This document shows, piece after piece, positions 17,948 through 27,123 of a stretch of DNA of 64,000 nt. Under the pieces are notes generated by a model. That model was not told the DNA's origin, did not search any database, and was given only the letters and a program-made list of their open reading frames with translations. The stretch is from positions 558,001 to 622,000 of the forward strand of contig NZ_BNJF01000004.1 of assembly GCF_016587355.1 (NCBI RefSeq), given 5' to 3'. The DNA comes from Ktedonospora formicarum. Its GTDB lineage: Bacteria > Chloroflexota > Ktedonobacteria > Ktedonobacterales > Ktedonobacteraceae. How positions within the stretch are numbered: the stretch's first letter is position 1; the number at the start of each line of letters is the position of its first letter. The translations under genes and the position numbers were made by a program.

Positions 17948-18763
17948 ATGAGTATTCTCAAAGCTCCTGGTGCGCAGATATCGTATGAGGTGAGCGGCTC
18001 GGGGCCGCTCTTCATCCTGATCCCAGGAGCAGCTGGCGTGGGAGAGGTCTTCCGCCCACTTGCACGCGAACTGAACTCCCAGTATCAGGTGCTCACCTAC
18101 GACCGTCGCGGTTTCTCTCGCAGTCGGCTCGACGGGCCCCAGGACTATGATCACCGGCTCTCGACCGATGCCGATGATGCCCGACGCTTGATCGAACACC
18201 TGACGAACCAACCGGCAATCGTCTTTGGCAATAGCTCGGGAGCGATTGTCGCACTCGAAGTCCTGACCCAGTATCCCAAGCTGGTCCAGACAGTGGTCGC
18301 CCATGAGCCGCCAGTCGTTTCACTGTTGCCTGATGCATCCGAATGGTGGGCCTTTTTCGACGGGGTCTACGACACCTACCGTAAAGATGGGGTTTCCAAC
18401 GCTCTGCACCAATTTGCGAGCGCCGTTGTTGGAGACACAGACCGCCAGGTGATGGAGCACGCGAGAGCAAAGCACGCGAATGCGTACACCATGACGAACA
18501 CGGTCTATTGGTTGGAACACGAACTGCGCCAATATCCACGGGTTGCGTTTGATCTCGCTGTGCTTAGAGCGCACACGAGGCAGATTATGCTCGTCGGAGG
18601 ACATGATGCCCAGGGCAAGGTGTCCTACCAAGCGAGCAAGATACTCGCGAAACAGTTGGGTCGTGAGATTGTCAACTTGCCTGGCGGACACCTTGGCTTC
18701 ATGGCACATCCCATCGAATTTGCAAAGGAGCTTATACATGCTCTTGGCAGCGGAAACCATTGA
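17948..18763 (+). CDS. Alpha/beta-hydrolase fold enzyme
   Basis: Start ATG 17948 follows GGAAGGAACG and gives 271 aa. The fold signatures are in order: oxyanion segment LILIPGAAGVG, strand YDRRGFSRS, nucleophile elbow FGNSSGAIVA (G-x-S-x-G, Ser nucleophile), a late Asp in LVGGHD, and the catalytic His in LPGGHLGFM. It resembles haloperoxidase/esterase-like hydrolases; the substrate is unknown. No signal peptide is seen, so it acts in the cytosol. Confidence 0.85.
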   Translation: MSILKAPGAQISYEVSGSGPLFILIPGAAGVGEVFRPLARELNSQYQVLTYDRRGFSRSRLDGPQDYDHRLSTDADDARRLIEHLTNQPAIVFGNSSGAIVALEVLTQYPKLVQTVVAHEPPVVSLLPDASEWWAFFDGVYDTYRKDGVSNALHQFASAVVGDTDRQVMEHARAKHANAYTMTNTVYWLEHELRQYPRVAFDLAVLRAHTRQIMLVGGHDAQGKVSYQASKILAKQLGREIVNLPGGHLGFMAHPIEFAKELIHALGSGNH

Positions 18764-18867
18764 GCCCCTGATAGCAAGACCCAGATTCTGGGATGCTTGT
18801 GCCTTCCCCAAAACGCAGTTCATTGTTCCTCTTCACGTCTTCCTCACAAGAGGAAAGGAGCATCCTG

Positions 18868-19368
18868 ATGAGTGATCCATTACACACCTCGTCTCAGGAG
18901 AGTTCCATATCCTGGAACTCTCGCTGGCAGAAAAAACACGCATTCCCGGCAAATGATTCGGCTCACGAAAGCGTTTCGTCTCAGGATCTATCGTTTGAAC
19001 ACTTTCTTGAGGCAGTCATACAGCAAATGCACCCAGAGGGTCGTGCGCAGCACCAGGCAGGGATGCATCGATATCTGCGCACACTCCTTCCTGACGGCGT
19101 AACGCTAGCTGATCTTGCTGCTGGCTGGCAGGTGCTTGCTCAGCCACAGAACGATACTAATTCCGAGGTGGCCCACCGTCGCAAGACCTGTGCCGAGTTG
19201 GCAGCTATTGCTGTTCAATTTACGAATGGACAAGGGCATCTGGCGAGCGCAGTCTCAACCTGGCAAGCATGGCTCAACTCCTCCCAGAGAAGTACTGATC
19301 CCCGTCTGACTGCCTTGCGCTCGACGTTTGCTCGCGAGCTCGCGGAATTACAGAAATCCGCATTCTAG
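18868..19368 (+). CDS. Hypothetical protein, 166 aa
   Basis: ATG 18868 follows AGGAAAGGAG. The product is soluble and helical after a polar, Ser-rich first 45 residues. Segments such as LSFEHFLEAVIQQMHPEG and TCAELAAIAVQFTNGQG suggest a compact helical domain. No motif is recognised. It lies 100 bp after the hydrolase on the same strand. Confidence 0.55.
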   Translation: MSDPLHTSSQESSISWNSRWQKKHAFPANDSAHESVSSQDLSFEHFLEAVIQQMHPEGRAQHQAGMHRYLRTLLPDGVTLADLAAGWQVLAQPQNDTNSEVAHRRKTCAELAAIAVQFTNGQGHLASAVSTWQAWLNSSQRSTDPRLTALRSTFARELAELQKSAF

Positions 19369-19446
19369 AGGGCTAAAACGCACGCATACAGAGATTTGCG
19401 ACCAGCAGTGATCAACATGTGCAGCAGCTCTGTCCAGGAGGTACAG

Positions 19447-20064
19447 ATGGCATCTTTGACTGATCCACATGAGAAAGCCGAAAAAGAGCTTGCATCTTTG
19501 ATGCACCACTGGTGACTGTTTCGCCTACTAGCTCAGTCAGGTCGGCAGTCCGTTTGTCGTTGGTCTTTACGTGTTGGGCTACGTTGCCGTTCTCCACCGC
19601 CCGCTGCGACAGAGTGGCTCATTATCATCGGAGTGGGTCTGCTTGCGCCTTTTGGGTCTCTCTGGTGGGGAATAAGGAGGAAGTGGACCGGATCCCACGT
19701 TAGCCGTCACACAGAGCGTCTGGTTCCGCTGCTGATCTGCCTGATAGCTTTGAGAAGCATGCTGGCTAGGTTGCTCTTGCTGCCTGCTTCGCGTCAGTTG
19801 GTGGCGACACTTGTGGCAGTCATCATAGCGTTCTCGTTGACGACATTGATCATACAGGGAGCAAAATACAAGATCAGCCTGCACGTCGACTCAGCAGCAG
19901 ATATGGTAATGGTCTGGTGCTTGCTCGTCAGCCTGATAGATCTTTTGCTCTTGCCCTTGGTGGTACTAATCGCCTGGGCACGCTGGAAGCTAGAGGAGCG
20001 CACCTCGCTTCAGGCGATCGGTAGAGCAACTCTCGCTATAGCAGTAACCGCCACCATGTTCTAG
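19447..20064 (+). pseudogene. Membrane protein gene with an in-frame TGA
   Basis: ATG 19447 after CAGGAGG opens MASLTDPHEKAEKELASLMH, then TGA at 19513 stops it at 22 codons. The same frame stays open past the stop to 20064, with ATEWLIIIGVGLLAPFG and three further membrane helices (such as LVATLVAVIIAFSLTTLIIQ and CLLVSLIDLLLLPLVVLIAW). Translation could restart at ATG 19633. A nonsense mutation in a ~205-codon membrane protein is the simplest reading; two genes is the alternative. No family is recognised. Confidence 0.5.
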
Positions 20065-20339
20065 CTCTTTGGCATCCACTGACTGCCTTTTTGAAAAAGG
20101 GAAAGATGCCACTAAAGGAGGTCTATTGAAACTTCTGGCCTCTCTATAGTAGAAGACGCCGCCCTTCCTAGGGCAAGTAGAGAACCATGACCAAGCCAGC
20201 CAACTTGCAGCACCGTGGTGTATCGGCTGCCCAACCAACATCGTCACATCTGTAACCCGCTCTCTTCTGGGACGTATCTTTCAAGGAAAAGATGTAAACG
20301 GTCTACATGCCATGCGTCTCTCTGAAGTGAGGATCAACT

Positions 20340-20933
20340 ATGACACCCTTGGTAGCAATCGCTCTTCTCCTTGCCCTTGTCGTCATCGTTGCGCTCGGTG
20401 GCTATGCCATGGCTTGGTTACTGCTCATCAATGCAGGGAACCGCTTGACGAAGAAGCAGCTCGCCCTCCAGTCTGGCATGCACGTGCTCGATGTCGGATG
20501 TGGCTCCGGCAGATATACGCTCCCCATGGCACAGCGGGTAGGCTCAACTGGAGAGGTCTTGGGGATCGACCTTCAGGCTGGGAAGCTCCAGCGAGCCGAA
20601 CAACGTCTGCAGAAGGCTTCTTTCAAGAACGTCCGCATCATACGAACCGGGGCAGGAGAGGGCAAGCTTCCCCATGAAGCGTTTGATCGCGCCCTCCTCT
20701 TCGCCGTTCTTGGTGAGATATCCAATCGTGAGGCAGCGCTCGCTGAGATCTTTCAGGCTCTCAAGCCAGGAGGCGTCCTTTGTATCACAGAAGGCTTTCT
20801 CGATCCACATTATCAACGCCAGGAACAGGTTCGTTCTCTAGCACAAGCAGTCGGATTTGTCAAAGAGCATTGTAGAGGCAATCGCTGGCTCTACTCCATG
20901 AATTTCCTCAAGCCGGAAGCGCCCTCTCACTAA
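20340..20933 (+). CDS. Membrane-anchored class I SAM-dependent methyltransferase
   Basis: The 197-aa protein starts with a membrane helix (VAIALLLALVVIVALGGYAM), then shows the SAM-binding motif VLDVGCGSGRYTLPMA, acidic loop GIDLQAGKL and motif FQALKPGGVLCITE. These are the usual motifs I, II and III. The N-terminal anchor suggests a lipid or membrane-bound substrate such as a quinone or phospholipid, but this is inference. It stands alone between a broken gene and a mobile-element zone. Confidence 0.82.
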   Translation: MTPLVAIALLLALVVIVALGGYAMAWLLLINAGNRLTKKQLALQSGMHVLDVGCGSGRYTLPMAQRVGSTGEVLGIDLQAGKLQRAEQRLQKASFKNVRIIRTGAGEGKLPHEAFDRALLFAVLGEISNREAALAEIFQALKPGGVLCITEGFLDPHYQRQEQVRSLAQAVGFVKEHCRGNRWLYSMNFLKPEAPSH

Positions 20934-21102
20934 AAGGAGGCCTTATTTATATCATCATTTTCTCGCGATCCTGTGGATCGATCAGCTCCGCATGGCCGTT
21001 TCAGGGAGGCATATGGGCAAAGCAAGCTTCCCTGGGATACCAATATCACCCCCCAGAACTGATGGAGGCGGTGGAGGTAAGGACACAATTACATGGAATC
21101 AA

Positions 21103-21339
21103 AGGGTTAAAACAAGTTTCTTGAAGAGTGGACAAGTCTCCCTTTCCGTTGACATCTGTTGCTCTTGCGTTCGTCCCTCGTTTCTGCGAGAATTGCTCCT
21201 TGTACGGTGAGTGACACCGGAATGTACGCCTGTGGAGATCCTGTAAGACCTGGGAGATCCAGGCAGGTTGTTCGTTGAAGCAGGAACCGAACGCCAGATA
21301 TGGCTTGTCCCTCTTTGGGGAAGTTTCGGATAACGGATT
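21103..21339 (+). mobile_element. Orphan tnpB-element derivative, omega-RNA-like MITE, copy B
   Basis: The 237-bp block is nearly identical to 8677-8913 and is preceded by AAAGGG as copy A is by GAGGG. The two diverge sharply outside the block. Downstream sequence (TTGTAGTCACC...) differs from copy A, as expected if the right end is followed by the local target. It is internally deleted and has no tnpB. Confidence 0.6.
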
Positions 21340-21455
21340 GTAGTCACCTTCGAGAGAAAAGCAGGGGACAATGCTATACCCGCATCTACTAGTGGGTCAT
21401 TTGCCAATTCCATCGATGTTGTGGCAAGCTAAACAAAAAACAAAGGAAGTCTCTC

Positions 21456-22016
21456 ATGCCACATCCTCCTGTCGAGCCTCTCCGCCCATTTACCCAGGAA
21501 GAGCAAAAGGAACTCCATCGAGTCAAACGAGCCACAAGTGAATCACTCCGCCGTCATCAACGAGCCGTCGCTCTTCTCGCCGTAGCAGAGGGACTGAGCC
21601 GAACAGAAGCAGCCCGGCAAGCGGGTTGGCATGGCTATGAAACCGTGAGTAAGCTTATCCGGCGTTTTAACACCCAAGGCTTGATGGCGCTGGACGATCA
21701 GCCGCGATCTGGGCGCCCTGCTACCTACGGAACAGGAGAGAAGGCGAGAATCCTTCAGGAAGTCTGGCGGCCACCGGATCGAGAAGCAGATGGTACGGCG
21801 ACCTGGTCCCTGTCTCTCCTGCAACGGGCACTCCGTCAAGCTCCAGACGGTTTCCCAGAGGTGAGCACATTCACTCTTCTGCATACGTTGCATGAAGCCG
21901 GCTACTCGTGGCAGAAGAGCCGAACCTGGTGCAAGACTGGAATCACCTTACGAAAACGCCTAGATGGAACGGTTGAGCAAAGTGAAGATCCGTATCTCCA
22001 GCAAAAAAAACGCTGA
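21456..22016 (+). CDS. IS630-family transposase, N-terminal ORF (element C)
   Basis: The 186-aa ORF holds the paired helix-turn-helix DNA-binding part (AEGLSRTEAARQAGWHGYET, then FNTQGLMALDDQPRSGRP). AAAGGAAG precedes the ATG. It ends QQKKR just past an A8 run (22003-22010). Slippage there would join it to the catalytic frame (continuing TLIERAYLLGEQLGFQVWCEDEAG), as in known IS630 elements. Confidence 0.8.
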   Translation: MPHPPVEPLRPFTQEEQKELHRVKRATSESLRRHQRAVALLAVAEGLSRTEAARQAGWHGYETVSKLIRRFNTQGLMALDDQPRSGRPATYGTGEKARILQEVWRPPDREADGTATWSLSLLQRALRQAPDGFPEVSTFTLLHTLHEAGYSWQKSRTWCKTGITLRKRLDGTVEQSEDPYLQQKKR

Positions 22017-22045
22017 TTGAACGAGCCTATCTGCTTGGAGAGCAA

Positions 22046-22798
22046 TTGGGGTTCCAGGTCTGGTGCGAAGATGAAGCCGGACCCTATCAAACCATTCCTC
22101 TTTCTGGCACCTCCTGGAGTCAAGAAGGTGATCCGATGCGCCAGGACCATCAATACATTCGGGGCAAAACCGCCAAATTCTTAACACTGTTTCGACCAGC
22201 AACTGGAGAATTACATGCGGAGCCCGTTGATACCAGTGCTCATGCCATCTTACATCCCTGGCTCAAAAAGGAACTGGCAACGATCCTCAAACAGTGTCCA
22301 CCTGCTCCAGAGCAAGTGCAGGAGGGGTGCCGGTGGCAAGATTGGGATTTCTATCCATCTGCAGACCAACTCGACCGCTTCTTTCCGCCCATTCGCGTCT
22401 TGTTGATCTTGGATAACCTGATGGGTCATCGGAGCCATGATCTGGTCCAGTGGTGCGCTGAACACGGCATTTGCTTGTTCTATACGCCCAATGCCGGTTC
22501 CTGGCTCAACATGGCTGAATCGGTCCAACGCATCATTGTGCGGCGGGCGTTGGAGGGACATCACATCTATGATGTGGAGATCCTCAAAGATTGGCTCCGC
22601 GAGGCCATTGCTGGGTGGAATCGTCATCCTACTCCATTCCTCTGGGGAGGGAAGCGGCATGCCCGCCGTGATCGGGCTTACGCACGCCGCCATCGTCTGG
22701 GGGGATCGGGAGCGACACCCCTGTATGTCCTCCCACAACGGATTCGTTCCGTGCGCTTCTACAAGCATGTCGCTAACATCGACGGAGTTGGCAAATGA
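22046..22798 (+). CDS. IS630-family transposase, catalytic ORF (element C)
   Basis: The catalytic half carries the DDE residues: Asp in WCEDEAGPYQ, Asp in LILDNLMGHRSH and Glu in GSWLNMAESVQRI. The real product is probably the frameshift fusion from 21456. The first ATG at 22046 lies inside the domain, and the frame is open upstream to about 22005. The end lies five bases from the right terminus of the element. Confidence 0.8.
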   Translation: MGFQVWCEDEAGPYQTIPLSGTSWSQEGDPMRQDHQYIRGKTAKFLTLFRPATGELHAEPVDTSAHAILHPWLKKELATILKQCPPAPEQVQEGCRWQDWDFYPSADQLDRFFPPIRVLLILDNLMGHRSHDLVQWCAEHGICLFYTPNAGSWLNMAESVQRIIVRRALEGHHIYDVEILKDWLREAIAGWNRHPTPFLWGGKRHARRDRAYARRHRLGGSGATPLYVLPQRIRSVRFYKHVANIDGVGK

Positions 22799-22812
22799 CC
22801 CACTAAGTACAC

Positions 22813-23292
22813 TCAACTAACTTTTTGGGCATTGGAACCAATCACTGACAGCATTTTTTCCGGGCACTGGTTAAAGCGGTCGAAGCAATCTTGGGCCGCC
22901 GTCAGCAGTGCCTGCTTGGTCTCAAACAATTCACAATGGGTAACTTCGCGACGAAAATGCCGCCAGAGCATTTCAATAGGATTGAGCCAGGGGCTATAGG
23001 TTGGCAGATAGAGCAAGATGAGCCGTCCAGCTGCCGCTCGCACAACTTCTTCCACTTCATCATCCTCATGCGTACCAGCATTATCCCAGGCGACATACAT
23101 GGTTCCAGTTGGATGCTTCTCAACCAGGACTTCCAGCAACTGAGCAATCTCCTTTCGGCGCTTGCGACGCTGAAACTGGACCACCGTTTCACCCGTATGA
23201 TAGTTCACAGCTCCAATGCCATAATACTTGTCCGGCTGCTTGGGCGTTGGGATCATGACCTGCCGTCCTTTTCGGCTCCACATCGCACGCAA
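22813..23292 (-). CDS. IS630-family transposase, catalytic ORF (element B1)
   Basis: Visible DDE residues are the Asp in FYYADEFNLSW (upstream of the first ATG, reached only by frameshift), the Asp in YVAWDNAGTH and the Glu in WLNPIEMLWRHF. All are present, so this element may be active. The ORF is open upstream to the slip site near 23380. Confidence 0.85.
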   Translation of the reverse strand: MRAMWSRKGRQVMIPTPKQPDKYYGIGAVNYHTGETVVQFQRRKRRKEIAQLLEVLVEKHPTGTMYVAWDNAGTHEDDEVEEVVRAAAGRLILLYLPTYSPWLNPIEMLWRHFRREVTHCELFETKQALLTAAQDCFDRFNQCPEKMLSVIGSNAQKVS

Positions 23293-23348
23293 CGTTGGAA
23301 ACCAACTGAGATTGAACTCGTCGGCATAATAAAAGACGTCTCCCTCTT

Positions 23349-23873
23349 TTAGACCGTCACGCGCCTCTTCGATCGTCTTTTTTTTTCCAGATACTCTGGA
23401 TCAGGGCTACTTACTTTGTGTTGAGGACGCGAGAGCACGACCTCTCCGGCTTTGAGCACCTGACGCACGGTTTCGATGGACGCTCGAATGCCTGTTTGTT
23501 CTGCCATGTAATCGGCGAGCCGTTGCAATGTCCACATCGAATATGGCTGATCTAAGCTGCGGGGCCGACGCCGGACTGCTGCCAAGACCTGCTCTTTGTA
23601 CGCTTGCGTGATCTTTGGCGGAGGACCAGGCATAGGTCGATCTTTCAACCCTTCAATTCCTTCCGCCATCCAACGTTTGAGCCAGTTGCGGACCGTTTGG
23701 GTCGCTTCCCGCACAATGGGAGCAATGACCGACACTCTCAGTTGCTGTTCTCCGGCGAGCAAGATGATTTGAGCCCGGGTACGCAGTCGCGGGTCTTTTG
23801 TCGTTCGGTACAGTTTCTCTAACGCTTCCAACTCTTCTGTTGTCAGGGACGGTATCTCCAGGGGCGCTCGCAT
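23349..23873 (-). CDS. IS630-family transposase, N-terminal ORF (element B1)
   Basis: GGAGG precedes ATG 23873 (MRAPLEIPSLTTEELEALEK). The protein has the double HTH of the family (LRVSVIAPIVREATQTVRNW and the WMAEGIEGLKDRP linker). The frame ends shortly after a nine-A run on the coding strand (plus-strand T9 at 23378-23386), where slippage would fuse it with the catalytic ORF. Confidence 0.85.
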   Translation of the reverse strand: MRAPLEIPSLTTEELEALEKLYRTTKDPRLRTRAQIILLAGEQQLRVSVIAPIVREATQTVRNWLKRWMAEGIEGLKDRPMPGPPPKITQAYKEQVLAAVRRRPRSLDQPYSMWTLQRLADYMAEQTGIRASIETVRQVLKAGEVVLSRPQHKVSSPDPEYLEKKRRSKRRVTV

Positions 23874-24101
23874 GGATCCCTCCATTTTTTCTGACAGTTT
23901 ACCTCATTTCACAAAACATTGCTTGATTGTACTTAGTGCAGGTTCAGAAAAGCTCTTGTGTAAGTGGCTCCGCCTATTTACATAGCCGGGAAATGCTTGG
24001 CAATCGGAACAAGTGTGTTGACCTCCATCAAAGTGATGAAGTAATATGGGACATATCTTCTCATAGAAAAACAGAAATATTTTCAAGAAAGTAGTTGAAT
24101 C

Positions 24102-24698
24102 ATGGTACAAGGTCATTCCGTTCCCCCCGAAGAGATTCGCTCTGAAAGCGTAACTGATGAAGTTATTGCCTCCTATGCGGAAAAAGGATACACGTTGGAT
24201 TTTGCTGAAGAGGTCATGCGCTATGATCTCTCCCGCACGCATCCCCAGGTCAAAGTTCCGTTTGAGGTTTCCTATCTCAACTGGGCACCTGAGCGAGTGC
24301 ATGCTTTTTTTACCGTCTATAACGCTTCGTTTCGGGAGCGACCGGGCTTCCCTGACTGGAGTGAAGCAGAATGGGTTGATTGGACCTCTAGCGATCCTGC
24401 CTTCCGCTCCGACCTGTCCGTTCTTGCAGTGGTCCAGGGTCAGGCGGTGGGGTTTGTCACCAACGCCGACGAGGGGCAGCATGGCTATATTATTCAAGTT
24501 GGGGTTCATCCCAACTGGCGAGGGCAGGGACTTGGTGCAGCATTGACAACCTATGCACTGCAAAAATGGCAGGAAAAGGGTAAAGAGGCAGTGATCCTCG
24601 ATGTGAATGTCAATAATCCTGGAGCCATGCGCCTTTATCAGCAGCTTGGGTTTGTTGTCATACGGCGTCGGGGAAAATTTTCTCGGCGAGTAGGGTAA
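24102..24698 (+). CDS. GNAT-family N-acetyltransferase
   Basis: The 198-aa product ends in a clear GNAT core: LAVVQGQAVGFVTNADEG, acetyl-CoA loop IQVGVHPNWRGQGLGAALTT (the Q/RxxGxG/A motif), VILDVNVNNPGAMRLYQQLG and a final strand FVVIRRRGKF. The N-terminal ~80 residues (degenerate first half of a double GNAT, or substrate part) are not recognisable. The substrate is unknown. It is a passenger in element A, so it may give the host a selectable trait such as antibiotic or peptide acetylation, though this is speculation. Confidence 0.82.
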   Translation: MVQGHSVPPEEIRSESVTDEVIASYAEKGYTLDFAEEVMRYDLSRTHPQVKVPFEVSYLNWAPERVHAFFTVYNASFRERPGFPDWSEAEWVDWTSSDPAFRSDLSVLAVVQGQAVGFVTNADEGQHGYIIQVGVHPNWRGQGLGAALTTYALQKWQEKGKEAVILDVNVNNPGAMRLYQQLGFVVIRRRGKFSRRVG

Positions 24699-24721
24699 AT
24701 CATAGAATGCCTTGGCCCCAC

Positions 24722-26419
24722 TCACGAAATCTTTTGTGTCAGCAGTTCTGCCTGTTCACAACCAAAGTAGTTACAAACGCGCTGACGAACCTCTCTCGCC
24801 GTCAAAAGTCGAGCAGGTTCGACAATGGCGCGCTTGCCGTGGGCCCACTTTGGCTCAATTCGGTTTAACCAGGGGCTCTTGGTGGGCAGCCAGCATGGGA
24901 TAATGCGAACGTCAGGGGTGTCAGTTGAAGCCTTTTGCAGCACTGTCTGATTGTGCTCACGCAGCCAGGTTTTAACCTGCTTACTCACATGCCAGGAAGC
25001 GTTATCCCAAATCAGTACCAGCACGTGTTTGCCCTGTGCCTGGACCTGCTCACATAGCCACTCCAGAAAATCAGTGGTCACCTGGCTGACGGGGCGGCCT
25101 GACACGAAGCGCAGATGCATGCGACCACTCGTGGCAGAGAGCATTGCGTAACAGGCCAACGCTTTGGGATCGGGATCGTTCTTATCCTTGCTCAGTTCCT
25201 GCAAACGCAGCGGTTCGTCCTGCTCACTCCAACTGTGCAGGCTGGGTTGACTGACTCTGCTCCACCACACCTCATCCTGGTAGCCAATCTCCCATCCACT
25301 GCGCTCGGCCAAGGCTAGCAGGGCGTCCCGCCGTTTTTTCTTCCTGACATACTCCGGATCGGGGGTAGGGTAGCCGGCCAGCGAAGGTGGCATTGCTGCT
25401 CCTTTTTCTGACCGGCCCCCTCCAAACCCGGCGTGCGCGCTTTCCACGCACCGGGCTTTCCAGCATCATCAGGTGTCTCCTGTCCGTGAACGTGATACCT
25501 TGCTGCTTGCCTCGTTCACGGAGAAGTCCTAAAAGCTTTTCGGTTCCCTGCATTTCGCATACCTCCATGCTTGAGGAACTTCCTGATACCTTCCCTCTGC
25601 GTGGGTATCTTTCACGCACTCTGGCCTGCCTTCGCAGGCTGCCCCTTCATTCTTCTTCAAGCGTCATTGCTCTTTGAATCTTTACTATGGGGGTTCCGTC
25701 GCCATGCGTCTCGTGACGTGTAGGCGATCCCGCTTTTGCGCATATGAAACGTGTAGTGTGTTTAGGTGCCTGTTTGTTCCTTATCGGGTTCACTACCCGC
25801 CACACATCGAAGAGAGATTTGCCGCAACACCAGCCCGGTTGCGGTTTTTCGATGTCGTCATCTTAGACATGGTTTGACGGATGTGGATGTACATCATGCA
25901 GGAACTTAGGTTGAGCAATTGGCCAGCTTCACCTCTCCTCCTTGCGGAGTTTCATGCACACAGGACTTGCGGATCTACGGAATACATGCCTTCTTCCATC
26001 TTCCGCTTTTTGAGCATGCTCTTGTCCACCTTTGCCTTTCGGCTCCGGGTAAGCTCTTGTCCTAGAGGTCTTTACTCTCTTCCTCTTCCGTATCATACGG
26101 AGATTTCATATGCACCGACGCGGCGCACACTCGTGATCCAGTGTTTAGCTCGTTGCCAGCCCACTCCAAGCCGTTTGAGCGCGAGTCGAATGGTTTCGAT
26201 ACTCACCTGGCTCTCTGTCAACTCTCGTTCGAAGCACACCTCTACGGCCAGCGCCAGGGTCCAACAACTGGTCGTTTTGCCGAATGTTCGGGGATTCTGA
26301 TGTAACAAGGCCCGTAACGCTTCGCATTTGGCCTGGTCAAATTGGGCTTGCACTGTTTTGGGCCGAGAAGACTCTTGCTTGAGGCAGGCTAAGCCTTTCT
26401 CCTCAAAGGCATGACACAA
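24722..26419 (-). pseudogene. IS630-family transposase of element A, 5'-truncated and split in frame by a group II intron
   Basis: Exon 1 (26419-26129) reads CHAFEEKGLACLKQESSRPK ... GVGWQRAKHWITS. Exon 2 (25369-24722) resumes PTPDPEYVRKKKRRDALLAL and holds the DDE set: GYQDEVWWSR, LIWDNASWH and WLNRIEPKWAH. Removing 25370-26128 joins the exons in frame. The N-terminal HTH expected before HAFEEKG is missing, because the coding sequence runs straight into the element's inverted repeat. The protein may therefore not bind its ends even after splicing. TTG 26419 is only a nominal start. Confidence 0.75.
25370..26128 (-). ncRNA. ORF-less group II intron (759 nt) in the element A transposase
   Basis: The 5' end GTGCG (canonical GUGYG) is at 26128 and the 3' end CTAC at 25370. 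Domain V is recognisable at about 25408-25465: AAAGCCCGGTGCGTGGAAAG followed by CGCGCACGCCGGGTTTGGAG. The first 150 nt share blocks with the intron at 30393-32872 (CTTACC-CCGAAAGG, GTGGA-AAGAGCATG). There is no maturase ORF, so splicing or mobility would need a protein in trans. It interrupts the codon series at phase 0. Confidence 0.75.
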
Positions 26420-26826
26420 GAGCTTTTCTGAACCTGCACTAAGTACAATCAAGCAATGTTTTGTGAAATGAGGTAAACTGTCAGAAAAAATGGAGGGATC
26501 CATGCGAGCGCCCCTGGAGATACCGTCCCTGACAACAGAAGAGTTGGAAGCGTTAGAGAAACTGTACCGAACGACAAAAGACCCGCGACTGCGTACCCGG
26601 GCTCAAATCATCTTGCTCGCCGGAGAACAGCAACTGAGAGTGTCGGTCATTGCTCCCATTGTGCGGGAAGCGACCCAAACGGTCCGCAACTGGCTCAAAC
26701 GTTGGATGGCGGAAGGAATTGAAGGGTTGAAAGATCGACCTATGCCTGGTCCTCCTGATCTTTCCCCGATTTGGTAGAGTCCACAAAGCTGAGATATACT
26801 CTAGCAAATCAGGAAAGGGATCATCA

Positions 26827-27123
26827 ATGGCAAAGGTTCAAAAAACCTATACAAAAGAGTTTAAGGAAGAAGCAGTGCGGTTGGCCCAAACAAGTGGAAA
26901 ATCAATTACACAAGTAGCCCGTGAGCTGGGTATTTCCGACACCTCCATTCATCAGTGGCGCAAAGAATTGGCACAGCACGGAAAAGATGCATTTCCGGGT
27001 AGTGGACATCAAACTGCTCTTGAAGAAGAAAATCGCCGTCTCAAACGCGAACTCGAAAGGGTACAACAGGAGCGTGACATACTAAAAAAAGCGGTGAGCA
27101 TCTTTTCGCGGGAAAGCAAATGA
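26827..27123 (+). CDS. IS3-family transposase OrfA
   Basis: The 98-aa product is an HTH protein (EEAVRLAQTSGKSITQVARE, LGISDTSIHQWRKEL) with a leucine-zipper-like tail (LEEENRRLKRELERVQQERD). AGGAAAGGG precedes the ATG. CTAAAAAAAGCGG near its end is the usual slippery site for the OrfAB fusion, and the stop overlaps the start of orfB. Confidence 0.92.
   Translation: MAKVQKTYTKEFKEEAVRLAQTSGKSITQVARELGISDTSIHQWRKELAQHGKDAFPGSGHQTALEEENRRLKRELERVQQERDILKKAVSIFSRESK

Larger units (their letters stand above)
21392..22803 (+). mobile_element. IS630-family element C
   Basis: Ends GTGGGTCATTTGCCAA at 21392 and its inverse before 22804, flanked by TA at 21390-21391 and 22804-22805, which is the IS630/Tc1 target duplication. 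The element is 1,412 bp with two overlapping-frame transposase ORFs. Its right TA is also the left TA of the next element. Confidence 0.85.
22806..23933 (-). mobile_element. IS630-family element B1
   Basis: A 1,128-bp copy bounded by AGTACACTCAACTAA and AGTACAATCAAGCAA ends, with TA at 22804-22805 and 23934-23935. Another copy of identical length, B2, lies inverted at 26442-28929 around an IS3 insertion. The flanking TAs are shared with elements C and A. Confidence 0.85.
23936..26439. mobile_element. IS630-like element A with GNAT passenger and group II intron
   Basis: GTGCAGGTTCAGAAAAGCTC and six more bases (23936-23961) are perfectly inverted at 26414-26439, with TA at 23934-23935 and at 26440-26441. 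These are IS630-style ends. Inside lie an acetyltransferase gene (plus) and a transposase (minus) that lacks its N-terminal third and is split by an ORF-less group II intron. The 2.5-kb element is therefore a degenerate carrier. The deletion joining the right end to the truncated transposase is inferred. Confidence 0.6.

Noticed and set aside
26093..26503. A complete 136-aa gene on the minus strand
   Set aside because: Its start is in element B2 and its end in intron sequence; only the middle is IS630 transposase coding sequence.
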